Positions 24,153 through 30,674 of a stretch of DNA of 64,000 bases are shown piece after piece. The DNA is taken from IMG/VR virus record IMGVR_UViG_3300045256_000829, positions 1-64,000 of that record, one strand, 5' to 3'. Made by a program: the position numbers and the translations under genes. The notes under the pieces were generated by a model. It was not told the origin of the DNA. It saw only the letters and a list, made by a program, of their open reading frames with translations, and did not search any database. This stretch comes from a virus. Numbering within the stretch: the stretch's first letter is position 1; each line of letters begins with the position of its first letter.

Positions 24153-24910
24153 TAAGAGGCAAAAAAATTCATCACGAGCGCGCCCTCGCCGCTATCAGGA
24201 TCTTCGGATTCTTCGATACGTCTGATGATTGATCCTCCATATCCCTCGCCGGATTCCGTCCAGTGTTCTTTCAACTTGGCCATTGTACAGTGCGCTGTGA
24301 TGATGACTTGATGATTGTAATTGTATGCGGCGTTGAGAATTCGCAAGATGGCTTCGCCGGTAAATCGAGTAGCGCGGCCGACATTGAAGTCATCGAAAAC
24401 GAGTAGCCAGCGCTCGGCGTTTCTTGCCTCACTGGTGAGCGCCGTGACTGAAATCGATGGAATGAACTGATCATTCCATTCGCCGTGCTTTAACTCTTCA
24501 AGAAGGTCTGGCATATACGAAAAAACAGCTGGCCGGTTTTCTTCAACCGCGCGCCTGTAAACAGCGTAAGCCAGTCCAGTCTTGCCGCATCCGTGCGGGC
24601 CAATGAGAACAAGTGAGCGATATGGATTTTCTTTGATGCGCGGGAGATATATCGCTTGTTTCTTATGGCGTTGCGGTGTCAATGTCATAAGGTTTACGTG
24701 TCGATGCTTGGGTGGAATTTTTGCCAATTTTGCGACTCGATATTTTTCAAGCTTGCACTCACATTCCTTGGCGCCGCGGTCAGTAAATACCCAACCTGGC
24801 GAGCTGCGATCACACCCGCAAGGATTAGTCGAGGGTTCATCAGATAACTTCAGCCCCGAAGAGAGACATTGATTCGCTTGAGTACTGGGAACTGTTTGAG
24901 GATTTGCCAT
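24152..24910 (-). CDS. DnaC-like replicative helicase loader ATPase
   Basis: A 252-residue AAA+ protein predicted to load the host DnaB helicase at the phage origin. It has an N-terminal cysteine cluster (CGC at 31-33, CEC at 50-52), Walker A GPHGCGKT (104-111), Walker B WLLVFDDF (168-175) and a sensor-like VIITAHC near 205. Size and order (directly after the initiator, which it overlaps by 71 bp) match lambda P/DnaC-type modules. ATG with AAAGGT upstream. Confidence 0.87.
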   Translation of the reverse strand: MANPQTVPSTQANQCLSSGLKLSDEPSTNPCGCDRSSPGWVFTDRGAKECECKLEKYRVAKLAKIPPKHRHVNLMTLTPQRHKKQAIYLPRIKENPYRSLVLIGPHGCGKTGLAYAVYRRAVEENRPAVFSYMPDLLEELKHGEWNDQFIPSISVTALTSEARNAERWLLVFDDFNVGRATRFTGEAILRILNAAYNYNHQVIITAHCTMAKLKEHWTESGEGYGGSIIRRIEESEDPDSGEGALVMNFFAS

Positions 24911-25799
24911 CGTCTTTACCTTTCTTTGCAGTTTTGTATTCAGTTAAAGCGTATTTCGTGAACGTTGCGAATCTGTTGCAAAGATCCGCGAGCGTCCGAT
25001 GCGCGATTTCACTCGCGAAATAATTATCCAGGGCGGTTGTGAAAAGACTTTCAGGGAGGTCGTTCTTGTAGAGCTTGATAAGCTTCGCGAGGTGAATAAA
25101 GTCAGCCTTTTTCCGATTGTACGGTTGCCCGTAAGCTTCAGGCGCCTCATAACGAACCCTGAAGAGTTCATACAGGAATTTTTGCTGAGCGGAAATCGAC
25201 GGCCCCTCTTCTACGAGCGGAACGCGAGTAGAAGTATTTTTACTTTTTTTATTAATATTTTTCTCTATATTGATGTTTCTCTGTCCAACAGAGAATTGAT
25301 TCTCTGTTGGACAGAGAATTGCCGCTCTGTTGGACAGAGAATTGATTCTCTGTTGGACAGAGAATTGATTCTCTGTTGGACAGAGAATTGAATCGGGGTT
25401 TTTGGTGCGCTTTTCCGCCCTGGCTAGTCGGGCTTTCTCGGTTTTAGATCTATTCTCGACGATGCGTTCGGCTGCAAAATGCTCGCGACTCTCCCAAAGT
25501 TCGTCAAGCTTTTCTCGATTGATCCTGTAAGCGTAAATCGGCGGGGAATCGACAAGTACGGCATCTATAACGCCCAAGTCGCACAGCGTCTTTCTTGCCG
25601 TTGCTTGCTCGGATCGTGTCAACCCGGTCGCTTTCCTGATCTGTTCGACATTGCGCTTGATCCAACCCTCTTCATTCGGCGACCAATAAAAGAGCTGACA
25701 AAACAGCATCGTCGCGGACCCTGTTTTAAGTATTTCGGAAAGTGAAGGGTAGTAAACGACTACCTGCCCGAGATTATCCAGGGCGTCTGTTAACTTCAT
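24840..25799 (-). CDS. O-like replication initiator, contains the origin
   Basis: A 319-residue protein. The N-terminal 110 residues form a winged-helix domain (SEILKTGSATMLFCQLFYWSPNEEGWIKRNVEQIRKATGLTRSEQATARKTLCDLGVI), as in phage replication initiators of the lambda O / replisome-organiser type. A linker (residues about 137-180) is encoded by the iterons. The C-terminal domain (SAQQKFLYELFRVRYEAPEAYGQPYNRKKADF...) should contact the loader. Start MKLTDALDN chosen for its GAGAGG site. First gene of the leftward replication operon. Confidence 0.87.
   Translation of the reverse strand: MKLTDALDNLGQVVVYYPSLSEILKTGSATMLFCQLFYWSPNEEGWIKRNVEQIRKATGLTRSEQATARKTLCDLGVIDAVLVDSPPIYAYRINREKLDELWESREHFAAERIVENRSKTEKARLARAEKRTKNPDSILCPTENQFSVQQRINSLSNRAAILCPTENQFSVGQRNINIEKNINKKSKNTSTRVPLVEEGPSISAQQKFLYELFRVRYEAPEAYGQPYNRKKADFIHLAKLIKLYKNDLPESLFTTALDNYFASEIAHRTLADLCNRFATFTKYALTEYKTAKKGKDDGKSSNSSQYSSESMSLFGAEVI
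25233..25277. other. AT-rich DNA-unwinding element
   Basis: About 45 bp, AT-rich (TATTTTTACTTTTTTTATTA and on), directly beside the iteron array. It is strikingly richer in A/T than its surroundings. In lambda-type origins such a tract next to the initiator sites is where strands first open. Confidence 0.75.
25278..25392. repeat. origin of replication: five 23-bp iterons
   Basis: Units start at 25278, 25301, 25324, 25347 and 25370, an exact 23-bp period. Each has a 17-bp palindromic core, TCTCTGTTGGACAGAGA, followed by ATTGAT, ATTGCC or ATTGAA; the first unit has the core inverted in its centre (CCAA instead of TTGG). The array lies inside the initiator gene, as in lambda O. Because 23 is not a multiple of three, the protein passes through all three frames of the repeat. 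Confidence 0.9.
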
Positions 25800-25844
25800 C
25801 GTCAAACCTCTCAATCAATCGTCATCATCGTGGGGAATGTTTCA

Positions 25845-25900
25845 TTGATACGGTAAAACGCTTGATTTATCAAGCGGCTCGATACTTTACCGCCCAAGCG
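25845..25900. promoter_or_regulatory. immunity operator region between repressor and replication operon
   Basis: Site 1, 25859-25876, is the best copy of the motif: CGCTTGATTTATCAAGCG, perfect outside its central two bases. Site 2, 25883-25900 (TACTTTACCGCCCAAGCG), is weaker; spacing 24 bp. The leftward promoter TTGATA (25873-25868), 17 bp, TATCAA (25850-25845) has its -35 inside site 1. The repressor gene starts at 25921, with no ribosome site before its ATG, so a leaderless transcript like lambda cI is possible. Confidence 0.8.
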
Positions 25901-25920
25901 TTTTGTAGTATCTAGCAAGT

Positions 25921-26349
25921 ATGAAAACCAGCGGGCGCGACAATCTAGCTCGACTAATTAAGCGGCTAAGGCTAGAAAAGGATCTATCCCTTGCCCAGGT
26001 CGAGTCAAATTCCGGTGGACGGATCACGAATGGCCATTTAAGTAGAATTGAAAATGGTCACAGTGAAAACCTAACCACCGATCGATTGGAGGCGATCGCG
26101 GACGGTTTACAAGTATCTCCCTTGAAACTCTGTGAGGCTTTGTTCGGAGTTACAGCCCCAAAAGATCCGAACGAGGAAGAATTGATCTTGATGTATCGAT
26201 CAATGACCGACGCCGCTAAGCCGTTCCTCTTGCTAATAGCTCGCGCGTTCCGAGTTTATCGGGCGGATGTTCTTGAGCACGAAAACATACGCGGGAACGT
26301 AGACGAGCAAATTGAGAAAGTGAAAACGAAAAAGAAAGCGTCAAAATAA
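25921..26349 (+). CDS. XRE-family phage repressor (DNA-binding subunit)
   Basis: A 142-residue protein. Residues 9-70 form a classic XRE helix-turn-helix (LARLIKRLRLEKDLSLAQVESNSGGRITNGHLSRIENGHSENLTTDRLEAIADGLQV). A helical tail follows (EEELILMYRSMTDAAKPFLLLIARAFRVY) and a lysine-rich end. It lacks the S24 peptidase domain of CI/LexA repressors. Its position, divergent to the replication operon and adjacent to the best operator, makes it the probable immunity repressor. Which protein binds the 18-bp motif is inferred, not shown. Confidence 0.85.
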   Translation: MKTSGRDNLARLIKRLRLEKDLSLAQVESNSGGRITNGHLSRIENGHSENLTTDRLEAIADGLQVSPLKLCEALFGVTAPKDPNEEELILMYRSMTDAAKPFLLLIARAFRVYRADVLEHENIRGNVDEQIEKVKTKKKASK

Positions 26350-26384
26350 CTGTTCGGACTAGCTATTGTTACGAGGCTGCTTTT

Positions 26385-26720
26385 ATGTCGCTCCGAAAGG
26401 TAGCCCCGGTTGATAATAATCTGCGCCGCCTCAGGGTTTCAGTGACTATCCCTCAATACGGACTTAGGGAAGGCGATCAGATCGTAATAACCAAAAAGCG
26501 TTATTACGCCCTTGGTGAAATCTGCATGGTGCGGATCTTTAAAACCGGCGCCCCTGTATTATGCTCGCTTGCATCGCCGTATTTTTCTCAGCCGCAAGTA
26601 TTTTTGCTGCCTAATATTAATCCGTCTGAACCGCTGCACTTCTTTAAAGGCGACGCAACCCAGCTTGAAATCGTTGGAAGTGTCGCCAACTGCGCCAAGG
26701 TTCGGGTCTTACCGTATTAA
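26385..26720 (+). CDS. stand-alone LexA/CI-type C-terminal fold, catalytic residues missing
   Basis: A 111-residue protein 35 bp after the repressor, ATG with ACGAGG upstream. By eye it aligns with the S24 domain: TIPQYGLREGDQIVI matches SMKDIGIMDGDLLAV of LexA, GEICMVRI matches GQVVVARI, and VFLLPNINPSEPLHF...LEIVGSVANCAKVRVL matches VELLPENSEFKPI...IEGLAVGVIR. At the Ser position there is Thr, and at the Lys position Cys, so self-cleavage is unlikely. Its end overlaps the convergent gene by 4 bp. It may pair with the upstream HTH protein. Confidence 0.6.
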   Translation: MSLRKVAPVDNNLRRLRVSVTIPQYGLREGDQIVITKKRYYALGEICMVRIFKTGAPVLCSLASPYFSQPQVFLLPNINPSEPLHFFKGDATQLEIVGSVANCAKVRVLPY

Positions 26721-27472
26721 CCTAAAGCATCAACGTGATCAGCGAGTTCAGCCTTGAAGCGCTTCAACGCGCTCTCAATTTTAGATAAGTCGTCACTGGC
26801 GATTTCAGCGATAGCTGTCGTTGCGCAAATTCGCATCAGCTTAGTATCAACCTCTTCAGGTGTTGCCCCGAGGTCAAGCACTTCCTCAACCAGTGTCTCG
26901 ATACGCTGGCGCGGATTGGGCGACGTTGCGGCCGTCTCTGTATCCACTGGCAGCGTAATACCCCATTCGTTCAATTGTCTTATCATCGCCTCGCGGCCTT
27001 GATTTTTCAGGAAAGTGAAAAACGCCTCGCCCGCCTTAGCCTTCTTTGTCTTGCAAGCCTCGTAAACAGTTTCGAGCAGGGAATCATTGAATGGTTCGTG
27101 CCTTACGCTTTCCGCCTTCTCTGCTTTCTCCGATAGTTCTTGTTTCGGCAGCCGATCCGGCTTAGCTGCCGATTCCGCAGCCTGATTCTCAGCTGCGCGC
27201 TTTTCAGCGTTTTCATACCTTTCAGCAAAGAACCTTTCACCGGTTAAAACCTCGTCAAAGATTTGGATCGCCCGCCTGATAACTTCGTGATCCTGATGGC
27301 CGTTTTCGATAACTTCGGTTTTACTGTTCCCATCACCATCGCCGTATTCGATTACCACGTCGCATAAGCCAGTCGCTTCTTGACTGTTCCATCTGCGCGC
27401 GATAACGAACGGTCCCGTCTCGCGATTGGTCGCGCCTTCCCGATATAAAATCTGACAATATGCGTTCGACAT
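26717..27472 (-). CDS. hypothetical protein
   Basis: A 251-residue protein. An N-terminal beta-rich domain (CQILYREGATNRETGPFVIARRWNS, CDVVIEYGDGDG) is followed by a charged Glu/Ala/Lys-rich linker (FFAERYENAEKRAAENQAAESAAKP) and a helical C-terminus with DLGATPEEVDTKLMRICATTAIAEIA. No family recognised. Last gene of the 30135-26717 leftward early operon, converging with the repressor operon. Confidence 0.65.
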   Translation of the reverse strand: MSNAYCQILYREGATNRETGPFVIARRWNSQEATGLCDVVIEYGDGDGNSKTEVIENGHQDHEVIRRAIQIFDEVLTGERFFAERYENAEKRAAENQAAESAAKPDRLPKQELSEKAEKAESVRHEPFNDSLLETVYEACKTKKAKAGEAFFTFLKNQGREAMIRQLNEWGITLPVDTETAATSPNPRQRIETLVEEVLDLGATPEEVDTKLMRICATTAIAEIASDDLSKIESALKRFKAELADHVDALG

Positions 27473-27766
27473 TTAAACCCCTTTCTGATTCGTTTCCGTC
27501 AACGGAAGCGACGTGATCTGTTTAAAGATTTCAGCTGCGCGCGGGCAATTTGCCAAGCGGATGAACAGTTGAGCCAGTACGACCTGCTGAGTGTCGAAAG
27601 CGGCCGCCGCGGCGCGCGCGCACCGATGGAACATGCGGCGTTCGCAATCAAAATAATCACCGACCAATTGAATCAATACAGCCTGATCCGTGAGCGACGG
27701 CGCTTCAACCTCGATCGCTTTAATGAACTTATCGCACAGCTCGCCGACAGGGCTTTTTAAAGTCAT
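27473..27766 (-). CDS. hypothetical helical protein
   Basis: A 97-residue protein, almost all helix (VGELCDKFIKAIEVEAPSLTDQAVLIQLVGDYFDCERRMFHRCARAAAAAFDTQQ). No family recognised. Start overlaps the upstream stop by 4 bp. Confidence 0.6.
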   Translation of the reverse strand: MTLKSPVGELCDKFIKAIEVEAPSLTDQAVLIQLVGDYFDCERRMFHRCARAAAAAFDTQQVVLAQLFIRLANCPRAAEIFKQITSLPLTETNQKGV

Positions 27767-28191
27767 ACTTCTCCCTTCTTCTTTAGCGCCTCAACCTTCG
27801 CCAGCCATTCAGCCGAGGGCGCGGCTGGCACGTCGTATTCATAAGAGCTGTCATGGCAGGACCCGCAACGCGCGACATGGCATGAGTCGTCAATAACGCG
27901 CGAGTACCCGCACTTCCAACACTCGATAACCAAGGGCGCGCCTCTTATCTGGCGAACGGTCATGGTTCTTGCGGCTTCATCCTCGCGATTTATCTCCCTC
28001 TGAACTTTAAAACATTCGAGGTGAACAAATCTCGCCGAAGACAGAATGTATTCAGCGTTGAAGCCGATCGTCTGTTCGCACAGGACGCACAAAGTTCCAG
28101 CAATAATGCGCATCCCGTGACAGCGTTCGTGGCCGCAAGGGGCATAACAGGGGCCGTCTTCCGTTCCAGGTTTACCGATTTTTTTAGCCAT
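27763..28191 (-). CDS. multi-zinc-finger protein, paralogue of 275-502
   Basis: A 142-residue protein with three metal-site blocks: CYAPCGHERCHG, CVLCEQTIGF...HLEC, and CWKCGYSRVIDDSCHVARCGSC. The first two blocks match the protein at 275-502 in spacing and several residues (GPCxxxCGHxxC, CxLC-x3-IGF). Likely zinc-binding; role unknown. Confidence 0.65.
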   Translation of the reverse strand: MAKKIGKPGTEDGPCYAPCGHERCHGMRIIAGTLCVLCEQTIGFNAEYILSSARFVHLECFKVQREINREDEAARTMTVRQIRGAPLVIECWKCGYSRVIDDSCHVARCGSCHDSSYEYDVPAAPSAEWLAKVEALKKKGEV

Positions 28192-28402
28192 TCAACCCCT
28201 TTCTGATTTGCGCTTCGATCGCTTCAACCGAGATTCTTTTTTGCTCGGAGTAGAACTTGATCGCGCCCTTGAGCGATTTGAAGCGCCGAGAAGTGAAAAC
28301 CGTAACGGCGCAGTAAGGCTTCGGCGATTCGTCTTTCTTGATGCCGATGAAATACGACACGTCTTTATCGAATATTCGACCGTCAAAAATGATTTCAGGC
28401 AT
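28184..28402 (-). CDS. hypothetical protein
   Basis: A 72-residue protein, beta-alpha in appearance (PEIIFDGRIFDKDVSYFIGIKKD, YCAVTVFTSRRFKSLKGAIKFYSEQKRI), ending in a basic helix. No family recognised. Start at 28402 is preceded by AGGGAG. Overlaps the next gene by 8 bp. Confidence 0.6.
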   Translation of the reverse strand: MPEIIFDGRIFDKDVSYFIGIKKDESPKPYCAVTVFTSRRFKSLKGAIKFYSEQKRISVEAIEAQIRKGLNG

Positions 28403-28431
28403 TTGCTCGCGCTCCCTTCTTTAGATTCGAA

Positions 28432-28495
28432 GGGCGACGGCTTGCCTTCTCTCAAGCCGTCGCCCCCGTTATTGCGGGCAGCTTCCTTTTGCCCG
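28432..28495 (-). promoter_or_regulatory. two consecutive RNA hairpins between early genes
   Basis: Hairpin 1: a perfect 13-bp stem GGGCGACGGCTTG / CAAGCCGTCGCCC (28432-28444, 28453-28465; 8-nt loop). Hairpin 2: CGGGCA / TGCCCG (28475-28480, 28490-28495) with ATT/AAT flanks. Both lie between the 28533 stop and the 28402 start. No U tract follows, so these may be stability or processing elements rather than a terminator. Confidence 0.6.
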
Positions 28496-28532
28496 TAATC
28501 TCTAAAAGGCGATCTGCACCACTTCCACATTT

Positions 28533-28871
28533 CTACAATCCCGGATCAGCGTCCGAGTAGACACAGCCATCGCTGGCGAGCACGCCACCGCAATCGCGCT
28601 CGTTGAAGTGCGCGCTCCCCTGACCGTAATAGGCGTTCAGGTTGATTTGATCATCGCTGAGTTGCGCGGGTTCCTCTTCGAAAGGAACACCCAGGTTTCG
28701 CAAAAAATCGCGCACTGCGACATCGCTGCTTGCGCTCCCATCGGCCACATCGACGCCGAACTCTGCGAGCGCGCCATATTCTTTTTCGGTCAGGATAAAA
28801 ATTTCGCCCTGATGCTCGACGGTGTAAGCCGTCATAAAACCGCCTTGCTCATTTTTGATCCAGATTGCCAT
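28533..28871 (-). CDS. hypothetical protein
   Basis: A 112-residue acidic protein starting MAIWIKNEQGGFMTAYTVEH after a GGAG site; it looks like AYTVEHQGEIFILTEKEYGALAEFGVDVADG, then DVAVRDFLRNLGVPFEEEP and an unstructured end with two Cys. Longer upstream starts cross low-quality frame and are rejected. Function unknown. Confidence 0.6.
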   Translation of the reverse strand: MAIWIKNEQGGFMTAYTVEHQGEIFILTEKEYGALAEFGVDVADGSASSDVAVRDFLRNLGVPFEEEPAQLSDDQINLNAYYGQGSAHFNERDCGGVLASDGCVYSDADPGL

Positions 28872-28968
28872 CGTCAAACTCCTTGCAGCGGCAAACTTAA
28901 AAGATCGATAGGCCAGCGAAGGAGCGTCGCCGATTGACGCTCCACCCAGCAGCTGGCGTCCCTGAACT

Positions 28969-29268
28969 TCACGACAGGGACGAAGCGGCGCTCGGTTTTG
29001 GGGCCGGCGCCGCGACGCCATCGGGCGATGGCGTATCTGAAAATTCCTTCTCCTGATTGATCCAATTCCGCGCCTCATCGACGCCCGCTTCGATCGCCTC
29101 ATCGCGTGAGCGACCCAAGAAGTATCGGAGCATATGAGTTCCGCGAAACCCGGTGACCCACAAGGCGAAGCAGTTCTCTTCCTGAGTGAGGATGATTCGC
29201 GTAGGCATCTCGCCATCCTCCGAATCACGCGCGTCAACTACGGTTTTGCTATAAAGAATGTTTTTCAT
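28969..29268 (-). CDS. hypothetical protein
   Basis: A 99-residue protein: beta-rich first half (NILYSKTVVDARDS, TRIILTQEENCFALWVTGFRGTHMLRYFLG), then a helix (DEAIEAGVDEARNWINQE) and a Pro/Ala/Ser-rich tail. Start 29268 follows an AGAGGACAG site. Not recognised. Confidence 0.6.
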   Translation of the reverse strand: MKNILYSKTVVDARDSEDGEMPTRIILTQEENCFALWVTGFRGTHMLRYFLGRSRDEAIEAGVDEARNWINQEKEFSDTPSPDGVAAPAPKPSAASSLS

Positions 29269-29331
29269 GGCTGTCCTCTTCGTTTGTCTTAATCGTCAGT
29301 TATTGATTGAAAAATTGATCGAGTAATCGCC

Positions 29332-29604
29332 CTACGATTCATGGGTAGGGGTCGTATAAACGTGGTATCTCTGTTGCCGCGTCAGCGTAATGTCGTGCTT
29401 GGCTGGCCTCAGGTCGTCGGCTGTTATTTGGCCAGCTCTGACCATCTGCGCGGCCTCGATCAGCGCGCGATCAATCTCTTCCTCCGATGGCGGCAACTCG
29501 ATCTTTAACGAGCCGTCGATAAATCGGCAAACCGTCGCAAAAACGGTTGCCTTTTGCTCCTTGCTCAAATTGTCAAGAAGCTCTTTTGCTGCCTTTGAAA
29601 TCAT
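29332..29604 (-). CDS. hypothetical protein
   Basis: A 90-residue protein, helical N-terminal half (SKAAKELLDNLSKEQKATVFATVCRFIDG) and SEEEIDRALIEAAQMVRAGQI, basic end. Start overlaps the upstream stop as ATGA. Function unknown. Confidence 0.6.
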   Translation of the reverse strand: MISKAAKELLDNLSKEQKATVFATVCRFIDGSLKIELPPSEEEIDRALIEAAQMVRAGQITADDLRPAKHDITLTRQQRYHVYTTPTHES

Positions 29605-29780
29605 TTGCGCCCTCCCTTGGGTGCGGCTGGCGCAAACATTTTACGAATCAATAAGCGCGCGTTGCGCTGTTCGATTCCGCGCTGAGCTTGCTTGCGCGCG
29701 ACCGCCTGCTCCCAGGTTTCGTTTGCGGGGGCGTTTTTCGCGCCCCCGGTTGTTTCTTGTTTCGTCTCTTTTTCTTTCAA
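29601..29780 (-). CDS. small basic protein, TTG start proposed
   Basis: A 59-residue protein (LKEKETKQETTGG...QAVARKQAQRGIEQRNARLLIRKMFAPAAPKGGRK), very basic, probably nucleic-acid associated or disordered. I propose a TTG start at 29780 because AAGGGAA lies a few bases upstream and the alternative TTG at 29801 lies inside the operator. The true start is uncertain. Confidence 0.45.
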   Translation of the reverse strand: MKEKETKQETTGGAKNAPANETWEQAVARKQAQRGIEQRNARLLIRKMFAPAAPKGGRK

Positions 29781-29804
29781 GTGATTCCCTTGATATATCA
29801 AGTG
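29766..29804. promoter_or_regulatory. operator pair upstream of the 29780 gene
   Basis: 29787-29804 (CCCTTGATATATCAAGTG) is a strong 18-bp site. 29766-29783 (CTCTTTTTCTTTCAAGTG) is weaker. Period 21 bp. The arrangement, including CCCTTGATATATCAAG followed on the minus strand by a ribosome site, is nearly the same as at 24114-24152. Confidence 0.7.
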
Positions 29805-29826
29805 TCGAAGTCAAAAAAGGGGAAGG

Positions 29827-30135
29827 TTAAACGTCCCAGCCGTTAAGACTGACGCCTTTCGGCTGAGGTTTGATCATCGGCGCCGTTTCACGTTGAAGTT
29901 CACTTTCAAGCTTTAAAATCTCAACGTTCAGATTCATCCAGTTAGTCACGAATTGATTTCTAAGGTCCTGATGATTTCCCCAGCTGATGGAGTGAGCACA
30001 TTCAGCGCGGAGAGATTGGTGGACTTCATCCATCTTTTTGATGGCCAGAGCGACTTCGGAGCGCAGTTTTGACTTGCTCTCGATCGTTTCCCTTATTTCT
30101 TCGGCTTGCGTTTTGATATGAATTGCCTGTCTCAT
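29827..30135 (-). CDS. hypothetical coiled-coil protein, first gene of early operon
   Basis: A 102-residue helical protein, start MRQAIHIKTQAEEIRETI after AGGAG. The body is coiled-coil-like (SKLRSEVALAIKKMDEVHQSLRAECAHSI, NLNVEILKLESELQRE). First gene after the leftward promoter at 30191-30218. Function unknown. Confidence 0.65.
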   Translation of the reverse strand: MRQAIHIKTQAEEIRETIESKSKLRSEVALAIKKMDEVHQSLRAECAHSISWGNHQDLRNQFVTNWMNLNVEILKLESELQRETAPMIKPQPKGVSLNGWDV

Positions 30136-30161
30136 CGTCAACTCCTAATCGTTTAATCTGT

Positions 30162-30299
30162 CAAGTGTTTTGCTGCCTCAAACAAGCGGGATTATATGTA
30201 AAACTTGCGCGAAAGCAAGAATTATTTTCAGCTGTGAAGAAAAATTCTGTATTGATCAAGCACAGGGAATTGTTGCGTTGTCACTTGTTTTATCAAGTA
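30162..30299. promoter_or_regulatory. divergent early promoter region with operators
   Basis: Leftward promoter: TTGCTT (30218-30213), 16 bp, TATAAT (30196-30191), for the gene at 30135. Downstream of it are two half-sites, CAAGTG (30162-30167) and CAAGCG (30183-30188), exactly 21 bp apart; ACTTGC-N6-GCAAG overlaps the -35. Rightward: site 30282-30299 (CACTTGTTTTATCAAGTA) contains the -35 TTGTTT (30285-30290), with TATAGC 17 bp on (30308-30313). The next ATG, 30322, is eight bases after that, so its transcript may be leaderless. Confidence 0.7.
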
Positions 30300-30321
30300 T
30301 TTTACTGTATAGCTGAAGCCT

Positions 30322-30636
30322 ATGGCTAAGAAGATCCTGAAACCACCAGAGAAGCCGGCCGCCGATGTTGTCGATTTGTCGGAGTGGCTAACCGTAAAAG
30401 AGGGCGTTGAGTTGCGCGAAAAGATCGGGAAACCGCTCAGCGAACAGCAACTGCGGTTGCTGGCGCAAGAGGGCAAGATCCAGGCGCGACACATCAAGGA
30501 CACGCGATGTCTCAGCCGCAACGCCGTTTTGAGCTATAGCGGTACGCGCGGCCGGCCGCCGGGGAATCCCAAGATCCGATCCAGCCGCAAAAAGTCGAAA
30601 ACGAAACGGGAATCCATAACACGGATTCTCTACTGA
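30322..30636 (+). CDS. HTH/excisionase-like DNA-binding protein
   Basis: A 104-residue protein: a basic N-terminal tail, then LSEWLTVKEGVELREKIGKPLSEQQLRLLAQEGKIQARHIKDTRCLSRNAVLSY, reminiscent of helix-turn-helix domain 17 / MerR-like proteins (VKEGVELREKIGKPLSEQQL as the first two helices, wing KIQARHI), and a very basic end (RSSRKKSKTKR). Probably an early transcription regulator. No ribosome site is seen before the ATG. Confidence 0.65.
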   Translation: MAKKILKPPEKPAADVVDLSEWLTVKEGVELREKIGKPLSEQQLRLLAQEGKIQARHIKDTRCLSRNAVLSYSGTRGRPPGNPKIRSSRKKSKTKRESITRILY

Positions 30637-30644
30637 TCTTTCAA

Positions 30645-30662
30645 TACTTGATTCATCAAGAA
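30645..30662. promoter_or_regulatory. operator between the HTH gene and the clamp gene
   Basis: TACTTGATTCATCAAGAA matches the 18-bp motif. It lies 13 bp before the clamp ATG and overlaps the base of the AAGGGAG ribosome site. Confidence 0.65.
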
Positions 30663-30674
30663 GGGAGTTTGACC

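Noticed and set aside
25278-25392. Regular 23-bp repeats looking like a CRISPR array
   Set aside because: Repeats run back to back with only six-base gaps, no spacers and a coding frame through them; they fit replication iterons far better.
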